Positions 57,469-64,000 of a stretch of 64,000 bases of DNA are shown here, one piece after another. The DNA lies in the NCBI RefSeq assembly GCF_030687495.1, contig NZ_CP117435.1, positions 868,001 through 932,000 of the forward strand, in the 5' to 3' direction. A program made the position numbers and the translations under genes. The DNA comes from Pseudomonas sp. FP453 (GTDB lineage Bacteria > Pseudomonadota > Gammaproteobacteria > Pseudomonadales > Pseudomonadaceae). The first letter of the stretch is position 1, and every line of letters begins with the position of its first letter. The notes beneath the pieces were generated by a model, which was not told where the DNA came from, made no database searches, and saw nothing but the letters and a program-made list of their open reading frames with translations.

Positions 57469-58767
57469 TCAGTGCAGCTTGAGCCTTGGCTCAGTCCCGC
57501 GCCCGATCTTGCTGCCGAGCATCAGCATCGCCGTGCGGAAAAAGCCGTACAGGGCCATCTGGTGCATGCGGTACAGCGACACATAGAACATCCGCGCCAG
57601 CCAGCCTTCCAGCATCACGCTGCCGGTCAGGTTGCCCATCAGGTTGCCCACCGCCGAGAACCGCGACAGCGAGATCAACGAGCCGTAGTCGGTGTATTTG
57701 TAGCTCGGCAGGTCCTTGCCTTCGATGCGCAGCTTGAGCGACTTGGCCAACAGCGAAGCCTGCTGGTGAGCGGCCTGGGCCCGTGGCGGCACGTTGCGGT
57801 CGGTGCCCGGTTGCGGGCAGGCGGCGCAGTCGCCGAAGGCGAAGATGTTCTCGTCACGGGTGGTTTGCAGCGTCGGCAACACCTGCAATTGGTTGATGCG
57901 GTTGGTTTCCAGGCCATCGATGTCCTTGAGGAAACCCGGTGCGCGAATCCCGGCCGCCCACACCTTCAGGCTGGCGGGAATCACCTGGCCGCTGCTGGTG
58001 ATCAGCGCGTCGGCCGTCACTTCGCTGACCGCCGAGTTTGTCAGCACGGTCACACCGAGCTTCTCCAGGGTTTTATGCACCGGCCCGCCAATCCGCTCCG
58101 GCAGGGCAGGCAATACCCGTGGGCCGGCTTCGATCAGGGTGATGTGCATGTTTTCCGGCTTGATGCGGTCCAGGCCATAGGCCGCCAGTTCATGGGCGGC
58201 GTTATGCAGCTCGGCGGCCAATTCGACGCCCGTGGCACCGGCGCCGACGATGGCGACGCTGATCTGCTCGACCGCATCGGTTTGCCCGGCATGGGCGCGC
58301 AGATAGTGGTTGAGCAACTGCTGGTGGAAGCGCTCGGCCTGCTTGCGGGTGTCGAGGAACAGGCAGTGCTGCGCCGCGCCCTCGGTGCCGAAGTCGTTGG
58401 TGGTGCTGCCGACGGCGATCACCAGGCTGTCATAACCCAGCACGCGCGCGGGCACCAGCTCGCGGCCTTCTTCGTCGAGGGTGGCGGCCAGCTGGATTTT
58501 CTTCTGTTCACGATCCAACCCGCTCATGCGCCCCAGCTGAAACTCGAAGTGGTTCCATTTGGCTTGGGCAACATAATTGAGTTCGTCTTCCGAAGAATTC
58601 AGCGAACCGGCAGCGACTTCGTGCAGCAAGGGCTTCCAGATATGGGTCAGGTTGGCGTCCACCAGCGTGATGCTGGCGGTGCCGCGCTTGCCCAGAGTCT
58701 TACCCAGGCGGGTAGCCAACTCCAGGCCGCCGGCGCCGCCGCCGACGATAATAATACGATGGGTCAT
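57469..58767 (-). CDS. ndh: Type II NADH dehydrogenase
   Basis: Non-proton-pumping, membrane-associated NADH:quinone oxidoreductase of 432 residues. The FAD motif RIIIVGGGAGGLELATRLG is at residues 4-21 and the NADH-binding VAIVGAGATGVELAAEL near residue 170. The quinone/FAD motif FAFGDCAACPQPG lies near residue 315. The C-terminal region ends with amphipathic helices (WLARMFYVSLYRMHQMALYG) that attach it to the membrane. ATG 58767 is used. It is followed by the terminator shared with lysR. Confidence 0.95.
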   Translation of the reverse strand: MTHRIIIVGGGAGGLELATRLGKTLGKRGTASITLVDANLTHIWKPLLHEVAAGSLNSSEDELNYVAQAKWNHFEFQLGRMSGLDREQKKIQLAATLDEEGRELVPARVLGYDSLVIAVGSTTNDFGTEGAAQHCLFLDTRKQAERFHQQLLNHYLRAHAGQTDAVEQISVAIVGAGATGVELAAELHNAAHELAAYGLDRIKPENMHITLIEAGPRVLPALPERIGGPVHKTLEKLGVTVLTNSAVSEVTADALITSSGQVIPASLKVWAAGIRAPGFLKDIDGLETNRINQLQVLPTLQTTRDENIFAFGDCAACPQPGTDRNVPPRAQAAHQQASLLAKSLKLRIEGKDLPSYKYTDYGSLISLSRFSAVGNLMGNLTGSVMLEGWLARMFYVSLYRMHQMALYGFFRTAMLMLGSKIGRGTEPRLKLH

Positions 58768-58827
58768 GGGGATATCTCGCAAGGCTAAAAGAAATCGGAG
58801 CAGTTACCCCCGCGAGCGCCAGGCAGC

Positions 58828-59001
58828 TCATAGCGTCAGGTAACTCAAAAGGCGGCTCAGCAGACCGAGGCCGATCACCACAACCAGCACCACACCGAGG
58901 AGCAGCCACGGCCGGAAAGGCTTGCGCTCGACTCGGTTTTGGGAAAGTTGCAGGTACTCTTCGACATGCTGTTGGTCATCGGGGTTCAGGCGGCTGGTCA
59001 T
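58828..59001 (-). CDS. DUF3094 family small membrane protein
   Basis: Protein of 57 residues: a polar N-terminal half (TSRLNPDDQQHVEEYLQLSQN) and one C-terminal membrane helix (WLLLGVVLVVVIGLGLLSRLL). A Pseudomonas-typical family of unknown function. ATG 59001 is chosen; nine upstream in-frame residues (MQRLPDEAF) are possible but not conserved in my judgement. It lies 60 bases upstream of ndh on the same strand. Confidence 0.85.
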   Translation of the reverse strand: MTSRLNPDDQQHVEEYLQLSQNRVERKPFRPWLLLGVVLVVVIGLGLLSRLLSYLTL

Positions 59002-59055
59002 AAAGGCCTCGTCAGGTAGACGTTGCAAAAGGGCGCCACGTTACAGTCCGGGGGC

Positions 59056-59685
59056 TCACAGGCTGATACCCACGTCGAACACTATGCTGCGGCCCAGGTT
59101 GTTGCGCAAGAAATCCGGTGCGTCGGGGTGGGCAAACAGCACGCGGGCAAAGGTCGGCCCCACCAGTGACAGCGAGCGCCAGCCCTGGCGCAGGTATTCC
59201 GTCGGCGGCGGGAAGTGGCTGTTGAGGTCGAGTACTTCACGCTTGAGGCTGGTGAAGGCGATGAGGTCCAGCTCACCCAGTTCTATCCCGCGTTCTTTAT
59301 AGTTGTGCGCCTTCTTGCGCAGCGTCGGCGCCAGGCGCAGCAAAAACTCATGGGCGGGGATGCGTCGCGGCTTGGCTTCGCGCCGCACCAACTGGCTGAG
59401 GGAGAAGGCGCTGCGTCGGCGCAGCAACTCGTCGCGCCATTCGTCGTTCAGTCGCCGGCCCTCGTCCAGGACAAAAAACACCTCGAAACTGGCATCGCGA
59501 AACAGTACGTCCGGCGGTTCTTGCCCGGCGGCGTGAAACTCTTCGGCCCGGTAGGGCACGTTCAAGCCTTGCAGCAGGCGCTGGCAGACCCAACGCTCAC
59601 GCTCCCATTTGCGGGCATTGGACAAGAACGCATTGGCTTGTTCGGCCGCTACGGTGAGCAGGCGCAAGTAATCTGAGTCATCCAT
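59056..59685 (-). CDS. DUF1780 domain-containing protein
   Basis: Protein of 209 residues of DUF1780, a family largely confined to Pseudomonas and relatives. It contains conserved segments RKWERERWVCQRLL, PPDVLFRDASFEVFFVLDEGRRL and FPPPTEYLRQGWRSLSLVG. The acidic and basic residues in VLF-x-DA-x-FEVFFV recall restriction-endonuclease-like folds, but this is not established. ATG 59685 gives MDDSDYLRLL. It is divergent from the ECF-permease-like gene. Confidence 0.87.
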   Translation of the reverse strand: MDDSDYLRLLTVAAEQANAFLSNARKWERERWVCQRLLQGLNVPYRAEEFHAAGQEPPDVLFRDASFEVFFVLDEGRRLNDEWRDELLRRRSAFSLSQLVRREAKPRRIPAHEFLLRLAPTLRKKAHNYKERGIELGELDLIAFTSLKREVLDLNSHFPPPTEYLRQGWRSLSLVGPTFARVLFAHPDAPDFLRNNLGRSIVFDVGISL

Positions 59686-59783
59686 GCTTGCAGCTTAGCG
59701 TCCAAATGATGACCGCAGGAAGTCCCGCTGCAAAAGGTCGGTGTAGACTGCTCACTCGATTGTTATTCAAGTTGGGGGCCGTC

Positions 59784-60473
59784 GTGATCAGTGCTGCAGT
59801 GCTCGCACCACAAACCCTGGGTCTCGGCTGGTTGCTGTTTGTGCCCGTGGTGCTGTGGGCGATTCTGCGCTCACCCTGGGTCGAGGTGTTTGCCGACCGA
59901 CGGCGCCAGCATTTGCTGTTCGGCACCGTGTTCGCGCTGTTTATGTTGTGGCTGGTGCGGCGGGATTTTGATACCGGGGTCTCCTACCATTTTATCGGCA
60001 TGACCGCCGTGACCCTGTTGCTGGATTGGCCTCTGGCAATCGTCGGCGGTTTTGCCGCCCAGCTTGGTTTGATGGTGTTGGGGCGTCAGGACCTGGCGGC
60101 GCTCGGCGTTAACGGCCTGCTGCTGATCGTGCTGCCGGTGCTGGTCACCGAAACCTGCGCGCTGTTGGTGGAGCGCGCGCAACCACGCAATCCCTTTGTG
60201 TATATCTTCTGCTCGGGCTTTTTCGCCGCCGCGCTGTCGGCCTTGCTCTGCCTGTTGCTGGGGCTGGGCCTGCTGTGGTTCGACGGGCGCTTCGCCATGC
60301 CGGAATGGCTGGAAGATTTCGTCGGCTACCTGTGGCTGATCATCTTTCCCGAAGCCTTTATCAACGGCATGGTCATCAGCGCGTTGGTGGTGTTCTGCCC
60401 GGAATGGCTGGAGACCTTCAACCGCACCCGCTACCTCTCGGCACCCTGGAACGACGACGATTCGCCGCGTTGA
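59784..60473 (+). CDS. Energy-coupling-factor-type permease (S-component-like)
   Basis: Integral membrane protein of 229 residues with about six hydrophobic helices and the CbiM-like C-terminal segment LWLIIFPEAFINGMVISALVVF. Family members carry Co, Ni or vitamins together with a CbiQ-type T unit and ATPases; none of those is encoded here, so this is a solitary copy. The start is not certain: GTG 59784 with GGGGG just before it is used, while upstream ATGs at 59706 or 59709 would add about 25 residues. Confidence 0.8.
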   Translation: MISAAVLAPQTLGLGWLLFVPVVLWAILRSPWVEVFADRRRQHLLFGTVFALFMLWLVRRDFDTGVSYHFIGMTAVTLLLDWPLAIVGGFAAQLGLMVLGRQDLAALGVNGLLLIVLPVLVTETCALLVERAQPRNPFVYIFCSGFFAAALSALLCLLLGLGLLWFDGRFAMPEWLEDFVGYLWLIIFPEAFINGMVISALVVFCPEWLETFNRTRYLSAPWNDDDSPR

Positions 60474-60538
60474 TCCAGATCAAATCCCGCGCCCACGCGC
60501 AGGCCCATGCTCTGCCAAATTTTCCAGGAGCACGGATC

Positions 60539-60754
60539 ATGAGTGTGTACGAGTGGGCACGGCAGGAGTTGCGCAGAAGTCAGGACGCGGCACAGGAAAT
60601 CGGCTTTGACCCAGGCTTGACCCTGCGCGCCATGCTCAGCGCGGTGGTGCAGCAGAGCAAGGGCGTGCGCAGTTTCGAAGACCTGGCCGACGAGCTGCAA
60701 TACCTTGCAGAGAACCTCGACGACCAGCAGGAATACGCCTTTATGCGGCCTTAG
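60539..60754 (+). CDS. Conserved small hypothetical protein
   Basis: Protein of 71 residues, [22 protein letters not shown] at the start, mainly helical and charged ([17 protein letters not shown] near the end). No domain recognised. A good AGGAG ribosome binding site lies nine bases upstream of ATG 60539 and coding-like base use supports it as real. It overlaps the convergent yacG gene by four bases at its end. Confidence 0.75.
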   Translation: MSVYEWARQELRRSQDAAQEIGFDPGLTLRAMLSAVVQQSKGVRSFEDLADELQYLAENLDDQQEYAFMRP

Positions 60755-60951
60755 TGGCGCGGCGTCAGGTCTTCGGAAAACAGCTCATCCTCGGCATCCG
60801 GGGCCACGGGGATCTTGTGTTCTTCAGCGGCCCAGGCACCCAGGTCGATGAGTTTGCAACGGTCCGAGCAGAACGGCCGGTTGAGGTTGGTCGCTGTCCA
60901 TTCCACGGGGGCGCCGCAGGTTGGGCAATCGACGGTCAAGGGTTGGCTCAT
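60751..60951 (-). CDS. yacG: DNA gyrase inhibitor YacG
   Basis: Small zinc protein of 66 residues. Four Cys (CPTCGAPV and [12 protein letters not shown]) form the zinc ribbon, and the helix [11 protein letters not shown] follows. YacG binds GyrB and blocks DNA binding by gyrase. It overlaps the upstream coaE gene by four bases (ATGA), the conserved pilD-coaE-yacG order. Confidence 0.96.
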   Translation of the reverse strand: MSQPLTVDCPTCGAPVEWTATNLNRPFCSDRCKLIDLGAWAAEEHKIPVAPDAEDELFSEDLTPRH

Positions 60952-61571
60952 GATCGGCCTCCACGCAAAGTAAGGTAAAAGTGGTGCAGTCGCTCGACTT
61001 CGCTGTGCAGCCAGGCGAGGTCCTTGTCATTGACCAGCACATCATCGGCATGTTTCAGGCGCTCTTCGCGGCTGGACTGCGCCTTGAGGATCGCCTGCAC
61101 CTGCTGTTCGCTGATGCCGTCGCGCTGCAGGGTACGCTGAATCTGCACGGATTGCGGCACGTCGATCACCAGGATGCGCTGGGTCATGCTGTGCTGGCCG
61201 GACTCGATCAGCAACGGCGACACCAGGATCGCGTAGGGCGACTGCGCGCGCGCCAGATGGCTGCGAATCTCTTCGCCGATCAACGGGTGCAGCAAGGCTT
61301 CCAGCCAGCGCCGCTGTTCGGGGACTTCAAAGATCAGCTTGCGCAACGCGGCGCGGTCCAGTTGGCCGTCAGGTTGCAGCACGCCCGCGCCAAAGTGCTC
61401 GGCGATACGCGCCAGTGCCGGCCGGCCGGGTTCGACGACCCAGCGGGCGGCGTGATCGGCGTCCACCAGGTCGATACCCAGGTCGATAAAGTGCTGGGCC
61501 GCCGCGCTTTTGCCGCTGCCGATGCCGCCGGTGAGGCCAAGAATCCAGGGTGTTGCAACAGAAGTGGTCAT
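60948..61571 (-). CDS. coaE: Dephospho-CoA kinase
   Basis: Last step of coenzyme A synthesis: phosphorylation of the ribose 3'-hydroxyl of dephospho-CoA. It has 207 residues with P-loop [13 protein letters not shown] near residue 11, followed by [13 protein letters not shown] and PLLIESG. ATG 61571 overlaps the pilD stop (ATGA) and its own stop overlaps yacG, so the three genes are translationally coupled. The frame runs on upstream but only as shadow of pilD. Confidence 0.96.
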   Translation of the reverse strand: MTTSVATPWILGLTGGIGSGKSAAAQHFIDLGIDLVDADHAARWVVEPGRPALARIAEHFGAGVLQPDGQLDRAALRKLIFEVPEQRRWLEALLHPLIGEEIRSHLARAQSPYAILVSPLLIESGQHSMTQRILVIDVPQSVQIQRTLQRDGISEQQVQAILKAQSSREERLKHADDVLVNDKDLAWLHSEVERLHHFYLTLRGGRS

Positions 61572-62434
61572 CTGAAACCGACAGACTGCAAATAGAAGTC
61601 GGTTATTTGACCACCCCAGAGCAATGCAATCCAGCCGGCAATTGCCAGATAGGGGCCGAACGGCATGGGCGCCGACGCCTGGGTCTTGCGCAGGCGCATC
61701 AGGATCAGCCCGCCCATCACCCCGAGCAGCGATGACATCAGCAAGGTCATCGGCAGGATTTGCCAGCCGCCCCAGGCGCCGAGCAGGGCCAGCAACTTGA
61801 AGTCGCCATGGCCCATGCCGTCCTTGCCGGTGGCCAGCTTGAACAGCCAGAACACCGACCACAGGCTCATGTAGCCGACCACTGCGCCCCATACCGCATC
61901 GGCCAGCGTCACCTGCACGTCGAAGCTGTTGAGGATCAGCCCCAGCCACAACAGCGGCAGCACCAGTACATCCGGCAACAGTTGGTGATCGGCATCGATC
62001 AGGCTCATCGCCAGCAGTCCCCAACTCAGCAGCAGGATCGCTGCCGCTTGCCAGCCAACACCGAAATGCCAGGCGACCACCGCTGAAATCAGCGCACAGG
62101 CCAGTTCTGTGAAGGGGTAGCGCGCACTGATCGGCCCACGGCAGTGGGCGCAGCGCCCCCGGAGCATCAGGTAGCTGAGCACGGGGATATTTTCCCAGGG
62201 GCGAATCGGCTGGCTGCAATGGGGGCAGCAGGAGTTGGGAAACATCAGGTTGTAGGTCGGCCCAGCGGGGTCGCTCGGCAGGCCGAGGACTTCCTGGGCC
62301 TGGGCGCGCCATTCGCGTTCGAGCATTTTCGGCAGGCGCCACACCAGCACGTTGAGAAAGCTGCCGACGATCAGGCCCAGCACCAGTGCCATGCCGACAA
62401 AAAGCCAGGGTTGTTCACTCAGCAGCAGGCTCAA
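61568..62434 (-). CDS. pilD: Prepilin peptidase PilD
   Basis: Inner-membrane bifunctional aspartyl protease/N-methyltransferase of 288 residues that processes type IV prepilins and type II secretion pseudopilins. About eight membrane helices. The zinc-binding pairs CPHC (about residue 72) and CAHC (about residue 97) lie in the N-terminal cytosolic domain. The two catalytic Asp are in [12 protein letters not shown] and GHGDFKLLA. It overlaps pilC upstream and coaE downstream by four bases. Its substrates in this window are PilA, PilE, PilV, PilW, PilX and the FimT-like protein. Confidence 0.96.
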   Translation of the reverse strand: MSLLLSEQPWLFVGMALVLGLIVGSFLNVLVWRLPKMLEREWRAQAQEVLGLPSDPAGPTYNLMFPNSCCPHCSQPIRPWENIPVLSYLMLRGRCAHCRGPISARYPFTELACALISAVVAWHFGVGWQAAAILLLSWGLLAMSLIDADHQLLPDVLVLPLLWLGLILNSFDVQVTLADAVWGAVVGYMSLWSVFWLFKLATGKDGMGHGDFKLLALLGAWGGWQILPMTLLMSSLLGVMGGLILMRLRKTQASAPMPFGPYLAIAGWIALLWGGQITDFYLQSVGFR

Positions 62435-63639
62435 AATGCGCTCCCCAATTGAAACACCGGCAAATACATCGCAATCACCAGTCCCCCGACAATGCTCCCC
62501 AGCACGACCATGATCAGCGGCTCCATCAAACTTGTGAGTCTATCCACCAGGCTGTCTACGTCAGCCTCATAGTGGCTGGCGACCTTTTCCAGCATGCGGT
62601 CCAGCGTACCGGACTCTTCGCCGATGATCGTCATCTGGATCGCCATGCGGGGAAACAGGCCGCTGCCGGTCATGGCTTGATTCAACTGAATCCCGCTGGC
62701 GACATCATGGCGCATGCGCTCGATGGCCCGCCTGAATGGCCCGTTGCCGACTGCGCCAGCCACTGAGTCCAGGGCCTGCACCAGGGGAACGCCTGCGCTA
62801 AACGTAGTCGAGAGTGTGCGAGCGTAGCGGGCCACGGCGGATTTTTTCATCAATGTGCCTGCCAGGGGCGCTTTCAATAAAGCGGCTTGCAACCCGTGGC
62901 GAAACCCCGGGGACACACGATAAGCCTGGCGCAACGCGGCAATCGACACACCCAGGCAAGCTGCGACAATCCACCAGGCACGTTGCAGGAATTCGGACAG
63001 GGCAATAACCCCCAGGGTAAAACCGGGCAATTCGCCATCGACGCCGGCGAACAGGCTCTGGAATTGCGGCACCACATGCATCAGCAGCAGCGTACAGACC
63101 ACGCTGGCGACCACCAGCACCGCCGCGGGATAGGTCATGGCCTTCTTGACCCGCGCCTTGAGTTGCTGGGTTTTCTCCAGGTGTATCGCAACGCGTTCCA
63201 GCAGTGCTTCCAGGGCGCCGGCTTGTTCGCCGGCCGCAATCAGGTTGCAGTACAACTCATCGAAATAGCGTGGCTGTTTACGCAGCGCGGTTGCCAGGTT
63301 GGTGCCGGCGGCGATCTCTTGTTTCAACCCATTTACCAGTGCTTGCATGTGCGGGTTTTCGAAGCCTTCACTGACAATATCGAGGGCTTGCAGCAGAGGG
63401 ATTCCCGCTTTCAACAGTGTGGCCAACTGGCGGGTGAAGAGGACGATATCCAGCGCTTTGATCGGTGCTGTGAGGCTCGGCAAGACACTGGCGCGCTTGC
63501 GCACACGCCCAGGGCAGATCCCTTGCTGGCGCAGCTGCGCCTTGATCAGTGCGGGGTTGTGGCCTGCGGTTTGCCCGCACACCCTGCGCCCTTTGCGGTT
63601 GGTGCCTTCCCAGGCGTAGATCGTTGAAGCGTTGTCCAT
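62431..63639 (-). CDS. pilC: Type IV pilus inner-membrane platform protein PilC
   Basis: Polytopic platform protein of 402 residues of the GspF/PilC family. Two repeated GspF domains: FTRQLATLLKAGIPLLQALDI (from about residue 70) and YARTLSTTFSAGVPLVQALDSV (from about residue 275), with three membrane helices around 170-190, 220-245 and 375-400. It links the assembly motor to the pilin. ATG 63639 is chosen (MDNASTIYAWEG). The gap to the divergent pilA is only 199 bases, so the assembly ATPase gene pilB, which normally lies between them, is not here. Confidence 0.94.
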   Translation of the reverse strand: MDNASTIYAWEGTNRKGRRVCGQTAGHNPALIKAQLRQQGICPGRVRKRASVLPSLTAPIKALDIVLFTRQLATLLKAGIPLLQALDIVSEGFENPHMQALVNGLKQEIAAGTNLATALRKQPRYFDELYCNLIAAGEQAGALEALLERVAIHLEKTQQLKARVKKAMTYPAAVLVVASVVCTLLLMHVVPQFQSLFAGVDGELPGFTLGVIALSEFLQRAWWIVAACLGVSIAALRQAYRVSPGFRHGLQAALLKAPLAGTLMKKSAVARYARTLSTTFSAGVPLVQALDSVAGAVGNGPFRRAIERMRHDVASGIQLNQAMTGSGLFPRMAIQMTIIGEESGTLDRMLEKVASHYEADVDSLVDRLTSLMEPLIMVVLGSIVGGLVIAMYLPVFQLGSAF

Positions 63640-63838
63640 GTCACGGTTCCGCATGCGGGGAGTGGAAGATTTATAGCTTAGTCAGGTGACGGATTCGGAC
63701 GGATTGGCCGCGCGCGATAAAATGTCAGAATGTGCGTCTTGCAGGCGCTTGCCCCGTTGCGGATGAGTACACTGGCGCCGCTGCACACTACGGGGCGCAG
63801 GACGCGCCTTGTCATGGGTTCTATTCTGGAGAGTGAAT

Positions 63839-64000
63839 GTGATACGTCAGAAAGGTTTTACCTTGATCGAGTTGCTGATCGTCGTGGCAATCATCGGCAT
63901 CTTGGCCACCATCGGCTTGCCGATGTACACCACGCACCAGGCCAAGGCCAAGTTCACGGCAGGGCTGGCTGAAATCACGGCGTTGAAGGCCGGTTACGAG
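63839..64000 (+). CDS. pilA: Type IV major pilin PilA, cut by the window end
   Basis: The first 54 codons of a type IV prepilin: short leader (MIRQK-G), then [21 protein letters not shown], the class IVa signal with Gly before Phe and Glu at +5, and [17 protein letters not shown]. The start is GTG 63839 with GGAG nine bases upstream. The rest lies beyond the window, so the length and the C-terminal disulfide loop cannot be checked. Divergent from pilC. Confidence 0.88.
   Translation, partial: MIRQKGFTLIELLIVVAIIGILATIGLPMYTTHQAKAKFTAGLAEITALKAGYE

Noticed and set aside
59688..59783. Upstream extension of the ECF-permease-like protein
   Set aside because: The extra N-terminal residues are basic and not family-like, overlap the divergent DUF1780 promoter region, and lack a better ribosome binding site than the GTG at 59784; kept only as an alternative.

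Overview
The window is a gene-dense, G+C-rich stretch of a Pseudomonas chromosome, most likely of the P. fluorescens/P. putida side of the genus. The evidence is the gene content and order (ychF-pth-rplY-prs-ispE-lolB next to hemA-prfA-prmC-moeB-murI; ileS-lspA-fkpB-ispH; bamD/rluD-pgeF-clpB-tRNAs; pilA/pilC-pilD-coaE-yacG), typical Pseudomonas families (DUF3094, DUF1780, PP0621, the CysNC fusion, AlgW) and several REP-doublet (REPIN-like) elements of the GTGGGAG...GCTTGCC type between genes. Almost everything is core chromosome. I see no prophage, transposase or CRISPR.

Layout. 1-12.2 kb: two divergent housekeeping blocks meeting at hemA, covering translation (YchF, Pth, L25, RF1, PrmC, tRNA-Gln), PRPP and isoprenoid synthesis, lipoprotein sorting, the first step of tetrapyrrole synthesis and peptidoglycan precursor supply (MurI). 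12.3-13.3 kb: PagL lipid A deacylase, a REP doublet and a small Cys-cluster protein. 13.3-23 kb: a probable light/photo-oxidative-stress cluster. One minus-strand operon (TudS-YbgA-like protein, LitR-type MerR regulator, photolyase, NTF2-like protein, SDR, FAD oxidoreductase, DUF1365, Cfa-like methyltransferase, DUF2878) lies behind two pairs of TGTACA sites, and a second small unit (renalase-like flavoprotein, Trp-rich protein) has a similar site upstream. 23-29.5 kb: epimerase-hemH, an iron-siderophore receptor with a Fur box, AlgW and a Nif3-like protein. 29.8-36.7 kb: sulfate activation (cysD-cysNC), an acyltransferase, Pta and SlyD. 36.8-44.9 kb: rpsT, murJ, ribF-ileS-lspA-fkpB-ispH. 44.9-47.8 kb: minor pilins. 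47.9-55.6 kb: thiO, bamD, rluD-pgeF-clpB and four tRNA genes. 55.7-64 kb: a periplasmic cysteine hydrolase with a LysR regulator, ndh, small conserved genes, yacG-coaE-pilD-pilC and the start of pilA.

Two genes expected to be essential, hemA and bamD, are each split by one extra base in a G run. Removing that base restores a full-length protein in both cases, so consensus or homopolymer errors are the best explanation. The type IV pilus loci look pared down compared with P. aeruginosa: pilB, pilS/pilR, pilY1/pilY2 and a second FimT/FimU gene are not where synteny predicts. The most system-like region is the TGTACA-controlled photobiology cluster, which joins DNA photorepair, membrane fatty-acid modification and several flavoproteins to a regulator that lacks a recognisable B12-binding histidine motif.
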